Source: Actinocatenispora comari (GTDB taxonomy: Bacteria > Actinomycetota > Actinomycetes > Mycobacteriales > Micromonosporaceae). From it: DNA of 64,000 nt. Location of the stretch: NCBI RefSeq assembly GCF_017312725.1, contig NZ_BOPO01000113.1, forward strand, positions 84,416 through 148,415. Direction: 5' to 3'. The position numbers and the translations under genes were made by a program. Below, piece after piece: positions 42,401 to 51,604 of the stretch. Positions within the stretch are counted from its first letter, which is position 1. Each line of letters starts with the position of its first letter. A model generated the notes under the pieces. It had not been told where the DNA came from, made no database searches, and worked only from the letters and a program-made list of their open reading frames with translations.

Positions 42401-43564
42401 ATGGCGGCACAGCAGGGCGGCGGGGCGGATCTGGCGCGGTTGCGCCGGTTCAACGAGCAGGCGGTGCTGACCGCGGTGCGCACCGCGGGCGATCGCCGGG
42501 TGGCCGAGATCGCCGCCGACACCGGCCTGGCCCGCGCCTCGGTCGAGGACGTGGTGCGCGGCCTGACCGAACGCGGCTGGTTGGCCGAGCAGGCCCCGGT
42601 CGCGGTGGGCCGGGGCCGGCCGGCCCGCCGGTACCGGTTCCGCGGCGAGGCCGGCCGGCTGCTCGGCATCGACATCGGCGCGTACAACATCCGGGCGGCG
42701 GTGGCCGACCTGGACGGCACCGTGCTCGCGAGCGTACGGACCGCCTCGACGCCGCGGTCGTCCCGGACCCGCCGGCTCGCGGCGCTCGACGCCGCGGTCC
42801 GCGACTGCCTGGCCGCGGCCGACACGAACGCCGGCGACGTGTGGCTGACCGGGGTCGGTACCACCGGCTGGGTCGACCGCTCCGGGCGGGTGGTGCTGGC
42901 CAACGCGATTCCCGACTGGTCCGGCGTCGACCTGCCCGGGCACCTGGCCGCCACGCTGCCCGGCCCGGTACTGGTGGAGAACGACAGCAAGCTCGCCGCG
43001 CTCGCCGAGCAGCGCCGCGGCGCCGGCCGCGGGGTGTCCGACATGGTGCTGCTGCAGGCGGGACGGCGCACCGGCATCGGGCTGGTCATCGACGGCCGGC
43101 TGCACCGCGGCGCGGGCGGGGTGGCCGGCGATCTGTCGCTGCTGCCGACGCTGAAGTGGGAGTCGGCGGTCGAGTTCCTGCGCCAGTGCCCGCTGCCGCC
43201 GACCGGTGCGCTGGCCGGCAACCGGATCGACGCGGTACTGGCGGCGGCCGGTACCGGTGACCCCACCGCGACCCGGGCGGTACGCCGCTACGTGCGGGCG
43301 ATGGCGGGCGCGGCGGCCGCTGCCGTGGCCATCGTGGACCCGGTCGCGCTGGTACTGGCCGGGTCCCTGGCGCGCCGCTGCGACGTGCTGCTGCCGCCGC
43401 TGGTCGAGGAGCTGGCGCTGTTGTGTCTGCGCCCGCCGGAGGTACGGGCGTCCACGCTCGGCGCCGACGCGGTGGCACTGGGTGGGGTGTGTCTCGCGCA
43501 GGACCGGCTGGAGTCGCACCTGGCCGACACCGACCGCCCGCTGGCGGCGCCGTCCGCTTCTTGA
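42401..43564 (+). CDS. ROK family transcriptional regulator
   Basis: A 387-aa NagC/XylR-type regulator. The N-terminal winged helix is LRRFNEQAVLTAVRTAGDRRVAEIAADTGLARASVEDVVRGL. The sugar-kinase-like ROK fold begins with LLGIDIGAYNIRAAVADLDG and includes VENDSKLAALAEQRRGAG. The ROK zinc motif (GHxxxxxxxxxCxCGxxGCxE) is missing; the region reads GAGGVAGDLSLLPTLKW. Without it, sugar phosphorylation is unlikely and the protein is probably a pure sugar-responsive repressor. GGAG lies six bases before ATG 42401. It probably controls itself, the cupin gene and the DUF4091 gene just downstream. Confidence 0.9.
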   Translation: MAAQQGGGADLARLRRFNEQAVLTAVRTAGDRRVAEIAADTGLARASVEDVVRGLTERGWLAEQAPVAVGRGRPARRYRFRGEAGRLLGIDIGAYNIRAAVADLDGTVLASVRTASTPRSSRTRRLAALDAAVRDCLAAADTNAGDVWLTGVGTTGWVDRSGRVVLANAIPDWSGVDLPGHLAATLPGPVLVENDSKLAALAEQRRGAGRGVSDMVLLQAGRRTGIGLVIDGRLHRGAGGVAGDLSLLPTLKWESAVEFLRQCPLPPTGALAGNRIDAVLAAAGTGDPTATRAVRRYVRAMAGAAAAAVAIVDPVALVLAGSLARRCDVLLPPLVEELALLCLRPPEVRASTLGADAVALGGVCLAQDRLESHLADTDRPLAAPSAS

Positions 43565-43692
43565 CAGGCGGTTCGCCGCCTTCCTTTAATGGTGGAGACC
43601 AGCGAAATAGCGGTCACCGGGCCGCCGCCGGACACGGCTGCCGTCCGTGTCGATCGGGCGCCCGCCCATCCGGCGAGGAAGGTGGACCTGCG

Positions 43693-46083
43693 GTGACCAC
43701 GACGGATTCGGCCGGCCCGAGCCGGCGCGATGTGCTCTCGCTCGGCGCGGCGCTCGGCGCCGGGGTGGCCCTCGGTGCCGGGGTGACGCTGCGTCCCGGC
43801 GCGCCCGCGGCCGCCGCCCCGGGCCGACCACGAGCCGCCGGTCCGCTGCGGTACTGGCTGCCGGCGAACACCAGCAAGGTGCTGCGGGACGACACCCCCG
43901 ACGGCGACACCGGATCGATCCGCCTGCGCGCCGCCGGCAACGAGTACGAGAGCGCCCAGGTGCTGCTGCGCGCCGCCGGCGACCCGCTGGACGTCACGGT
44001 GTCGGTGAGCCGGCTGGACGGCCCGCACGGCCCCCTGCCGGCCGGCGCGGTGGAGCTGTTCCGGCAGCACTACATCCAGGTGACCGCACCGGAGAACACC
44101 CGCTACCCGGCCGGCTGGTACCCGGATGCGTTGGTGCCGCTGCGATCCGGCGGCACCGTGCCGGTCACCGCCGAGCACAACCAGGGACTGTGGCTGCGGG
44201 TCCGGGTACCCGCCGGGCAGACCGCCGGGCACTACGCGGGGACGCTGAGCATCACCGGTGCCGGGACCGCGCTGCGGATCCCGGTGCACCTCACGGTCCG
44301 CGACTTCGACCTGCCGACCACCACGTCGTCGCCGACCGCGTTCACCATCTGGTACGACCAGGTCGCCTGGGCGCACGGCGTCACCGCCGGCACCGACGAG
44401 TACGCGGCGCTGATGGACCGGTACTACTGGTTCCAGGTGGAGCAGCGGCTGTTCCCCGACGACCTGCCGATCGGCACCGACCTGGAGCCGGCCGACTGGG
44501 CCGAGCGGGCCGAGCCGTACCTGACCGACGAGCGGGTCCGCTGCTTCCGGATCCCGTACTACGGCGGCGACATCCTCGGCAGGACCGCGCAGCTGGTCGG
44601 CATCCTGCGCGCGAAGGGGTTGCTGCACAAGGGTTTCTTCTATCTCGGTGGGCTGATCGACGAGCCCAAGCCGGCCGCGTACGACCGGGTGCGGCAGCTG
44701 TGCCGGCAGGTCGAGCAGATCGCGCCCGAGGTGCCGCACGTGGTCACCACCACGCCGGTCGCCGCGCTCGCCGACGACGTGTCCACCTGGTGCTTCCCGT
44801 TCGGCCACTACGGCCGGCCGATGACCGACTGGGTGCGCTCCGCGGGCAAGCACGCCTGGTGGTACCCGCTGGTCGGCACCAGCTGGCCGCTGCCGAGCGT
44901 GTTCATCGACGACAGCCTGCTCGGTACCCGGCTGATCGGCTGGCTGCAGCACGACCTCGGCATCGAGGGGCTGCTCTACTGGTCGACCACGATCTTCGAG
45001 AAGTGGAACGGCACCGCCTACGTGCCGCGCGACACCTGGACCGACCCCACCGGGTACCCGAAGACCAACGGGGACGGCTTCCTGCTGTACCCGGGCAAGC
45101 AGGTCGGCATCGACGGGCCGGTCGGAACCGTGCGGGCCGAGGCGCTGCGCGACGGGCTGGAGGACCTGGAGTACCTGGTGCTGTGGGAGAGCCGGATCGC
45201 CGCGGTCGCGGACCGGCTGGGTGTCGGCGACGCGCTGGACCACCGCGCGGTGACCCGGCCGGTGTTCGACCGGCTGTACACGGCGCTCGACGACTACACC
45301 GACGATCCGGCCCGGCTCGCCGCCGCCCGGGACGAGGTCGCCAGGCAGATCAGCGACCTGGCCCGGGGCGTACCGGCGCTGGTGACGGTGCCGTCGGCGG
45401 CGCAGCACGGCGTGCTGGTCGACGTGTACGCGGCGGCCGGCACCCGGGTGCGGGTGAACGGCCGGCGCGCGGTGCGGCACCGCACCGCCGGGGACGCCGT
45501 GGTGTGGCGGGCCGCGCTGCCGCTGCCCGCCGGCACGCACCAGCTGGACGTCGAACTCACCGACGGCGACCGTCGCTCGCGGCAGCGTCGCGTGGTGCTC
45601 GTCGTGGCGCCCGAGCCGGCGCTGCGGACGGTGCCGGTCAACGACTTCGAGACCGACGCCGACCTGACCCGGATGACGCTCAACCACGTCGGCGTGGCCC
45701 GCTCGGAGCAGTACGCCACCAGCGGGAAGTCCAGCCTCGCCGTCACCTATCCGGCGAACGTCGCCTGGCCGGGCATCTCGTTCGACGCCGCGAAACACCT
45801 CGGCGGCGCCGACTGGTCGGCCCACCGCTACCTGGCGTTCGACGCGTACAACCCGAACGACGGGGTGCCGCCGGTGCTGTACGCGAAGTTCCACGGCGCC
45901 GACGGCAGCACCGACGACAAGCATCCGGTCTGGTTCGCGCCCGGCAGCAACGAGATCCGGATCGATCTGCGCCGGGTCACCATCGACCGCACCGCCGTCG
46001 GCCGGCTGGAGCTGTACGGCTTCCAGTCGTTCGATCCGGTGCCGCTGTTCCTCGACCACCTCCGCTTCCTCGACGAGAGCTGA
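43693..46083 (+). CDS. Tat-exported DUF4091 glycoside hydrolase-like protein
   Basis: A 796-aa exported protein. The N-terminus has a twin-arginine signal (SRRDVLSLGAALGAGVALGAG) and signal cleavage near APAAAAP. A beta-sandwich follows (YWLPANTSKVLRDDTP), then a barrel region with YYWFQVEQRLFPDDLP, the acidic GGLIDEPKPAAYD, and the DUF4091 core with EGLLYWSTTIFEKW and DGFLLYPGKQVGIDGPVG then RAEALRDGLEDLEYL. A C-terminal jelly-roll (NDFETDADLTRMTLNH, DWSAHRYLAFDAYNP) could bind carbohydrate. Related proteins are glycosidases; the active residues are not certain. GTG 43693 has GGTGG seven bases upstream. It is adjacent to the ROK regulator. Confidence 0.88.
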   Translation: MTTTDSAGPSRRDVLSLGAALGAGVALGAGVTLRPGAPAAAAPGRPRAAGPLRYWLPANTSKVLRDDTPDGDTGSIRLRAAGNEYESAQVLLRAAGDPLDVTVSVSRLDGPHGPLPAGAVELFRQHYIQVTAPENTRYPAGWYPDALVPLRSGGTVPVTAEHNQGLWLRVRVPAGQTAGHYAGTLSITGAGTALRIPVHLTVRDFDLPTTTSSPTAFTIWYDQVAWAHGVTAGTDEYAALMDRYYWFQVEQRLFPDDLPIGTDLEPADWAERAEPYLTDERVRCFRIPYYGGDILGRTAQLVGILRAKGLLHKGFFYLGGLIDEPKPAAYDRVRQLCRQVEQIAPEVPHVVTTTPVAALADDVSTWCFPFGHYGRPMTDWVRSAGKHAWWYPLVGTSWPLPSVFIDDSLLGTRLIGWLQHDLGIEGLLYWSTTIFEKWNGTAYVPRDTWTDPTGYPKTNGDGFLLYPGKQVGIDGPVGTVRAEALRDGLEDLEYLVLWESRIAAVADRLGVGDALDHRAVTRPVFDRLYTALDDYTDDPARLAAARDEVARQISDLARGVPALVTVPSAAQHGVLVDVYAAAGTRVRVNGRRAVRHRTAGDAVVWRAALPLPAGTHQLDVELTDGDRRSRQRRVVLVVAPEPALRTVPVNDFETDADLTRMTLNHVGVARSEQYATSGKSSLAVTYPANVAWPGISFDAAKHLGGADWSAHRYLAFDAYNPNDGVPPVLYAKFHGADGSTDDKHPVWFAPGSNEIRIDLRRVTIDRTAVGRLELYGFQSFDPVPLFLDHLRFLDES

Positions 46084-46186
46084 CCGAACCGGTCCACCGT
46101 GGACGGTGCCCGTACCGGCGGGGGCGCGGGATCGAGCGCCGCCTATGATCGGTCGACTGGACAGGCGGTCGATCGGAGCGGTGGCT

Positions 46187-49100
46187 GTGAGGTTCGCCGT
46201 GCTCGGGCCGCTGTCGGTGCGGGACGCCGACGGTACGGCCGTGCCGGTGCCGGGCGAGCGGTGCCGCGCGGTGCTCGCCGTCCTGCTGTGGCACGCGAAC
46301 CGGCCGGTGCCGGTGTCGGTGTTGACCGAGGCGGTGTGGCGCGGCACGCCACCGGACTCGGCCACCTCCAACCTCCAGACCTACGTCTCCCGGCTGCGCC
46401 GGCTGCTGCCCACGGTCACGTTGACCCACGCGTACGGCGCGTACCGGTTGACGGTGCCCGACGACGCGCTGGACGTGTCGGTGTACGCGGCCCGGGTCGC
46501 CGCCGGCCGGGCGGCGCTGGCCGACGGTGATGCGGCCACCGCGGCCGCCGCACTGCGCGCCGCGCTCGGCCTGTGGCGGGACCGGCCGCTGGTGGACGTG
46601 GACGTGCCGCTGCTGGAGCCGGAGGCCGACGCGCTGGAGGACGACCGGCTCACCGTCGTCGAGGACTGCATGGAGGCGGAGCTCGCCGGCGGCCGGCATG
46701 CCGACCTGGTCGGCGAGCTGCAGGCGCTGGTCGGCAAGCACCCGCTGCGGGAACGGCTGCGCGGCCAGCTGCTGCGTGCCCTCGCCGCGTCCGGGCGCAC
46801 CGCGGAGGCGCTCGACGCGTACGCCCGGGCGCGGGAGGAACTGGCCGACTCGCTCGGCGTCGAACCCGGCCCGGAGCTTCGCGAGCTGCACGCCCGCATC
46901 CTGCGTGGCGAGCTCCCCGGCGCACCCGCGCGACCGGCGGCGATGCCCGCACCGGTGTACCAGCTACCCGCCCAGGTGCCGGACTTCACCGGGCGCGGCG
47001 ACGAGGTCACCGCGCTGACCGGGCTGTTGACCGCGGCCACCGACACGGTCCCGGTCGCGGTGGTCACCGGCACCCCGGGCAGCGGCAAGACCGCCCTCGC
47101 GGTACGGGTGGGGCACGCGGTGCGGCGGCAGTTCCCGGACGGGCAGCTGTTCGTCCACCTGGCCGGTGGGTCGTCCCGGCCGCGCGAGCCGGCGGCCGTG
47201 CTGGCCGAGCTGCTGCGCGCGCTCGGGGTGTCCGGGCCGCAGTTGCCGGACGAACTGGCCGAACGCGCCGCGGCGTACCGGTCGCTGCTCGCCGACCGCC
47301 GGGTCCTGGTGGTGCTGGACGACGCCAGCGACGCCGCCCAGGTCCGTCCGCTGCTGCCCGGCTCCCCGGGCAGTGCCGTGCTGGTGACCGGCCGGCGCCA
47401 GCTGCCGGGCCTGACCGGGCACGCCCACCCGGTACGGCTCGGGCCGCTCGACGCCGCCGAGGCGCGGGCGATGCTGGCGGCGGCGGTGGGCGCCGACCGG
47501 CTCGCCGCGGAACCGGCCGGGACCGACCGGATCCTGGCCGCCTGCGGCCGGCTGCCGCTGGCGCTGCGGGTGGCCGGCGCCCGGCTCGCCGACCGGCCGG
47601 ACTGGGCGGTGGCGACCCTGGCCGACCGGCTCGACGACGAGCAGCGCCGGCTGGACGAGCTGGCCGTCGACGACGTCGAGGTACGGGCCAGCCTCGCCCT
47701 GAGCTACGCCGGCCTCCCCGCCCCGGTACGCCGGGGGCTGCGGCTGCTGGCGCTGCTGGATCCGGTGACGGTCGCGGACTGGTCGGTCGCCGCGCTGCTG
47801 GGTGGCGCGGACCCGGCCGCCGAGCACGGCGAGGCGAGCGACGCGGACACCGACCGGGTCGTCGGCGCGCTGCTCGCGGCGAACCTGCTCGACCCGGTCG
47901 GCCGGGACCGCGCCGGCCAACCCCGCTACCGGCTGCACGACCTGCTGCGCACCTACGGACGGGAGCGGGCCCGGGCGGAGGACCCGGTGGAGGCGCGGCG
48001 CGCGGCGATCCGCCGGCTGTTCCACCGCGCCGCGACGCTGACCGTGCTGGCCGACGAGGGCGTACCGCGGCAGGAGCCGGTGCCGCGGCTGCCGGACGAT
48101 CCGCCGGCGCCGGCGGCGACCGGCCCGCTTGCACGGCTGATCCGGCGCGATCCACGGGCGTTCCTGGACTCCGAGCGGGCGAACCTGATCGCCGCCGCGA
48201 TCCACGTCGCCGAGGCCGGGCGCACCGGGCAGGCGGCGTGGTTCGCCGGGCACCTGCACCCGCAGCTGTGGCTGGACGGCCGGACGGAGGACCTGATCCG
48301 GCTGCACGCCGCCATCCGGGACGCGGCGGCCGCGGCCGGCGACGAACCGGCCCGGCTGCGCGCCGAGTACCTGCTCGGCCGGGTGCTGACCCGGCGCGGC
48401 GAGCACGACGCCGCGCTGCGGGCGGTGACCCGCTGCCAGCACGAGGCCGAGCGCCTCGGCCTGGCCCACCTGCTCGCCTGCTGCCTCGCCACCCGCGGCC
48501 ACCTGCTGCGCAGCACCGCGACCGACGCCGACGGCAGCCTCGGGTACGCCCGGCGGGCGGTCGAGCTGTTCGACGAGCTCGGCGACCGCGCCGCGAGGAC
48601 CGCGGCGCAGCGCGAGCTGGCGTTGGCGCTCAACCGCGCCGGCGCCTCCGACGCGGCGTTCGCCGTGCTGGAACAGGCCGTCGCCGGCGCCCGCGAGCTG
48701 GCCGACCCGGCGCTGCAGGCGCTGGTGCTCAACGGCTACGGCGTCTGGTCGATGGGTGCCGGCCGGTACGCGCAGGCCCGCGAGGCCGGGGTGGAGTGCC
48801 TGGCGGCGCTGCGCCGGCTCGACGACCGGGTCGGCGCGCTCCAGGCCCTGTGCCAGATCGGCCTGGCCGACCTCGCCCTCGGCCACCACGACGAGGCGGT
48901 ACGCCGGTTCGCCTCGGCCCGCGCCGACGCGCTCGCGTACGGCGACGCGGAGATCGCCGCGTTCGGCACGCTGGTGGTCGCGACGAGCTGGATCGCCGAC
49001 GGCCGACCGGACGAGTCGGTACCCGTGCTCGAACGGTGCGTGCACACGTTCCGGGAGCTGGCCCAGCCGCGGCGGGTGGCGCAGGGGCTGCGGGTGCTCG

Positions 49101-49252
49101 CCGCCGCCTACGACGCGGTCGGCCGCACCGACGACGCCGAGCGCGCCCGGGACGAGGCGGCCGGGCTCGACGGGTACGACGGGACCGGCGCGCCGCGCAC
49201 CCTGTCCACCCGGCTGCTGCTGCGGCTGGCCGCCGGGGTCACCACCGACTGA
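46187..49252 (+). CDS. AfsR/SARP family regulator with NB-ARC and TPR domains
   Basis: A 1021-aa regulator. Residues 1-95 are an OmpR-like winged helix (VRFAVLGPLSVRDADG, SNLQTYVSRLRRLLP). Residues about 100-245 are a bacterial transcriptional activation domain (ERLRGQLLRALAASGRTAEALDAYARAREEL). The ATPase module has Walker A VTGTPGSGKTALA and Walker B LVVLDDASDA. The C-terminal 450 residues hold tetratricopeptide-like helices. Such proteins activate antibiotic or sugar-related pathways after Ser/Thr kinase or ligand signals. GTG 46187 has GGAG eight bases upstream and matches the SARP start. No biosynthetic cluster is adjacent, so the target is unknown. Confidence 0.93.
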   Translation: MRFAVLGPLSVRDADGTAVPVPGERCRAVLAVLLWHANRPVPVSVLTEAVWRGTPPDSATSNLQTYVSRLRRLLPTVTLTHAYGAYRLTVPDDALDVSVYAARVAAGRAALADGDAATAAAALRAALGLWRDRPLVDVDVPLLEPEADALEDDRLTVVEDCMEAELAGGRHADLVGELQALVGKHPLRERLRGQLLRALAASGRTAEALDAYARAREELADSLGVEPGPELRELHARILRGELPGAPARPAAMPAPVYQLPAQVPDFTGRGDEVTALTGLLTAATDTVPVAVVTGTPGSGKTALAVRVGHAVRRQFPDGQLFVHLAGGSSRPREPAAVLAELLRALGVSGPQLPDELAERAAAYRSLLADRRVLVVLDDASDAAQVRPLLPGSPGSAVLVTGRRQLPGLTGHAHPVRLGPLDAAEARAMLAAAVGADRLAAEPAGTDRILAACGRLPLALRVAGARLADRPDWAVATLADRLDDEQRRLDELAVDDVEVRASLALSYAGLPAPVRRGLRLLALLDPVTVADWSVAALLGGADPAAEHGEASDADTDRVVGALLAANLLDPVGRDRAGQPRYRLHDLLRTYGRERARAEDPVEARRAAIRRLFHRAATLTVLADEGVPRQEPVPRLPDDPPAPAATGPLARLIRRDPRAFLDSERANLIAAAIHVAEAGRTGQAAWFAGHLHPQLWLDGRTEDLIRLHAAIRDAAAAAGDEPARLRAEYLLGRVLTRRGEHDAALRAVTRCQHEAERLGLAHLLACCLATRGHLLRSTATDADGSLGYARRAVELFDELGDRAARTAAQRELALALNRAGASDAAFAVLEQAVAGARELADPALQALVLNGYGVWSMGAGRYAQAREAGVECLAALRRLDDRVGALQALCQIGLADLALGHHDEAVRRFASARADALAYGDAEIAAFGTLVVATSWIADGRPDESVPVLERCVHTFRELAQPRRVAQGLRVLAAAYDAVGRTDDAERARDEAAGLDGYDGTGAPRTLSTRLLLRLAAGVTTD

Positions 49253-49369
49253 GCCGCCGGCGGCGGATGTGGCGACGATGTGGCGCCGGTGTGGCGGGCC
49301 CGCCGACACTCGGCGCACCCGGGGAGAACGACGTCTTCCCGACCATCATGTCTGGAGTTCACCGCAACC

Positions 49370-49912
49370 ATGGCAACACAACAGCCGGCCTACACCGCGC
49401 CCGTCAGCGGCGTCGTGCCCGCCGGGCCGCCGGTCGTGCGACCCACCGTACTGCGCGTCGCGTGGTACGCGATGCTGGCCGCGGTGCTCGTCGCCGTCGT
49501 CGGCGCGGTCGTCGTCTTCGCGACCGGTCGCGACTTCGTCGAGCATGCCGGCAGCTCCTACCTCACCGAGCACGCGGCCGGCGCGTTCGATCACGCCGAC
49601 GCCGTCGACACCGCGTACGGGCTGCTGGTCAACCGGGCCGTCCTGGACCTGGTCGCGATCGGTTTCGCACTGCTGTTCGCGGTCTTCGCCCGCAACGGCG
49701 CCACCTGGGCCCGGGTGCTCGTCACCCTGGTGCTGCTGCTGAGCGACACGACCCGGCTGACCACCCTCGGTACCGGGCCGACCGGCTTCACCGTCACCAC
49801 GGTGCTGCTCGTCGTGCTGTCGCTCGCGATCCCGACGCTGCTGTTCCTTCCCGCGGCCGGCCGCTACGCGAAGGCCCGCAAGGCCGCGCGCGGGGCCACC
49901 CGTACCGCCTGA
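49370..49912 (+). CDS. Four-helix membrane protein
   Basis: A 180-aa integral membrane protein with a Pro-rich cytoplasmic start (ATQQPAYTAPVSGVVPAGPP). It has four hydrophobic segments, VAWYAMLAAVLVAVVGAVVV, LDLVAIGFALLFAVFA, ARVLVTLVLLL and VLLVVLSLAIPTLLF, and a basic tail (AKARKAARGATRTA). No family is recognised. ATG 49370 was taken because the Pro-rich start is typical of such actinomycete proteins; GGAG lies 12 bases upstream. The 33-base gap to the next lipoprotein gene suggests an operon. Confidence 0.82.
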   Translation: MATQQPAYTAPVSGVVPAGPPVVRPTVLRVAWYAMLAAVLVAVVGAVVVFATGRDFVEHAGSSYLTEHAAGAFDHADAVDTAYGLLVNRAVLDLVAIGFALLFAVFARNGATWARVLVTLVLLLSDTTRLTTLGTGPTGFTVTTVLLVVLSLAIPTLLFLPAAGRYAKARKAARGATRTA

Positions 49913-49945
49913 ATCCCCGAACCGAATCCCTCGAAAGGCACCATC

Positions 49946-50248
49946 ATGCGCTCCACTCTCGTCCGGTCCGTCGTGCTCACCGCCGTCGGTGCCGGCCTCG
50001 CGTTCGGCCTCACCGCCTGCGGCGGCGTCGACAAGTCGGCGTTGTCCGGCAAGCTGAAGACCGAGTCGGACTTCAAGGGCCTGCCCAGCTCGGTCACCGA
50101 CTGCTTCGCCGACGCGATGCTCAAGTACGGCGACAAGGACGACCTGCAGAAGTACGTGGACGGCAAGCTGAAGCTCGACGACATCGGCGGCATGGACGGC
50201 AAGGACGCCGAGGCCGCCGGACAGAAGTGCGCCGACAAGGTCAAGTGA
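49946..50248 (+). CDS. Small lipoprotein
   Basis: A 100-aa lipoprotein. Signal VRSVVLTAVGAGLAFGL ends in lipobox LTAC with lipidated Cys25. The mature part of 75 residues is Lys/Asp-rich (KLKTESDFKGLPSSVTDCF, YGDKDDLQKYVDGKLKLDD) and has a conserved-looking cysteine pair (SSVTDC and GQKCADK). The function is unknown. AAAGG precedes the ATG. A perfect 17-bp hairpin terminator starts six bases after the stop. Confidence 0.85.
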   Translation: MRSTLVRSVVLTAVGAGLAFGLTACGGVDKSALSGKLKTESDFKGLPSSVTDCFADAMLKYGDKDDLQKYVDGKLKLDDIGGMDGKDAEAAGQKCADKVK

Positions 50249-50253
50249 CGTCC

Positions 50254-50292
50254 CCGGTGGCCCGCACCCGTGACCCGGGTGCGGGCCACCGG
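50254..50292 (+). terminator. Strong hairpin terminator
   Basis: Perfect 17-bp stem (arms 50254-50270 and 50276-50292, core GGTGGCCCGCACCCG) and a five-base loop, just after the lipoprotein stop. Confidence 0.88.
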
Positions 50293-50391
50293 CGTCGGCA
50301 CCCACCGGCAGAGTGCCGCACGGGTCCGCCGCGATCGACCCGGGATGCAGAGCATCGAGCACCGGTCCAGTACGCCTCCACCTCGCCCCCA

Positions 50392-50423
50392 CGACAAAAG
50401 AGCCCCGTCCACGGACGGGGCTC
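50392..50423 (-). terminator. Rho-independent terminator of tRNA-Leu
   Basis: Read on the minus strand: GAGCCCCGTCC, then GGACGGGGCTC, followed by TTTTGTCG. The 9-11 bp GC stem with T-run lies 30 bases after the tRNA 3' end, which is unusual in showing a real T-run in this GC-rich genome. Confidence 0.85.
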
Positions 50424-50452
50424 GACGTGCGTAAACATTGATCATCTTTGGG

Positions 50453-50537
50453 TGTCCGAGGGGGGACTTGAACCCCCACGCCCTAAACCGGGCACTAGCA
50501 CCTCAAGCTAGCGCGTCTGCCATTCCGCCACTCGGAC
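50453..50537 (-). tRNA. tRNA-Leu (anticodon GAG)
   Basis: An 85-nt class II tRNA. The acceptor stem GTCCGAG pairs with CTCGGAC and the discriminator is A. The D arm has GCGGAATGGCAGACGC. The anticodon stem CTAGC/GCTAG flanks loop TTGAGGT, giving anticodon GAG (reads CTC/CTT). A long variable arm (GTGCCCGGTTTAGGGCGT) and T arm GGGGGTTCAAGTCCCCC follow. The 3' CCA is not encoded (CCC follows the discriminator). Confidence 0.95.
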
Positions 50538-50653
50538 CTGCTGCATCGACCCTACCTTCCGACCGGCTCCGGCCTGCCTTCGGGGAAGGGCGCATGCGAG
50601 CGCTAACTGTACACGACCGGACTCGCTGGACCGGGCGGGGCCGGCGGCGCCCG

Positions 50654-51511
50654 TCACGGCACCAGATGCCGGTAGCTGTCCGGATGTTCGGCCAGGAAGT
50701 CGGCCAGCGTGCGGGCCGGGTACCCGGTCAGGTCCGGCACCGTGGGGTGCACCGTGCCGAGCTCACCGGCGGCGATCGCGAGGTACGAGCTGACCCAGCC
50801 GTCCACCGCCCAGTCCGGCGCGCCGAACCGGGCGCGTGACGCGTACGCCTGCGGTGTCGTCTCGGCCTCGTAGCGCACCGGACGGCCGGCGAAGCGCCCG
50901 ATCACCTCGGCGGCCTCGGACAGGGTGACCGCCTCCGGCCCGGTCACGTCGAACGTCGCCCCGTCGAACCCCTCCCCGGTCAGTACCGTGGCGGCGACGG
51001 CGGCGACGTCCTCGTGGGCCACCGCGGCCACCCGACCGGTACCGGCCGGGCCGCGCAGCACCCCGTCGTCGCCGACCATGCCGGGCAGCGCGGCGAGGTA
51101 CAGGTTGTCGCGCAGCACGGTGTGGGCCACGCCGCTCGCGGCCAGGTGCTGCTCGGTGTGCCAGTGGTCCCGGGCGAACGTGAAGGTGGCGTCCGGCGCG
51201 GCGCCGGCGAACGAGACGTAGACGATGCGCCGGACCCCGGCCCGTACCGCGGCGTCGATGGCGGCGGTCTGCTGCTCGACCCGGTCCGGCGCCTCGGTCG
51301 CGGACACGAGCAGCAGCGTCTCGATGCCGGCGAGCGCCCGGCCCATGGACGCGGCGTCGGCGTAGTCGCGCACCGGCGCCGGCGTCCCGCCCGGCAGCAC
51401 CGGCAGCCGGGCCGCGCTGCGGCCGATCAGCCGGGTCCGCTCGCCGGCCACCGACAGCAGCCGGGCGATCAGCCCGCCGAGATGTCCGCTTGCGCCGGTC
51501 ACCGCGATCAT
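50654..51511 (-). CDS. NmrA-like NAD(P)-binding reductase
   Basis: A 285-aa atypical short-chain dehydrogenase of the NmrA/NAD(P)H:quinone-sensing group. The N-terminal nucleotide motif is VTGASGHLGGLIARLL, with LIGRSAARL and LLLVSATEA next. VVYVSFAG-like IVYVSFAGAAPDA is the strand at the active-site position. The C-terminal part binds substrate (TFDVTGPEAVTLSEAAEVI). It is similar to QOR2-type proteins. GGAGG precedes ATG 51511. It is transcribed alone toward the tRNA gene. Confidence 0.9.
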   Translation of the reverse strand: MIAVTGASGHLGGLIARLLSVAGERTRLIGRSAARLPVLPGGTPAPVRDYADAASMGRALAGIETLLLVSATEAPDRVEQQTAAIDAAVRAGVRRIVYVSFAGAAPDATFTFARDHWHTEQHLAASGVAHTVLRDNLYLAALPGMVGDDGVLRGPAGTGRVAAVAHEDVAAVAATVLTGEGFDGATFDVTGPEAVTLSEAAEVIGRFAGRPVRYEAETTPQAYASRARFGAPDWAVDGWVSSYLAIAAGELGTVHPTVPDLTGYPARTLADFLAEHPDSYRHLVP

Positions 51512-51604
51512 GTCCGCCTCCCCCGGCCCGTGTGGGCACGCGCCGTCCCCGCCGAACCTACGAGATCGACCGGCCCGGCGCACCCGGATCGCGCCGGCCC
51601 GGCG

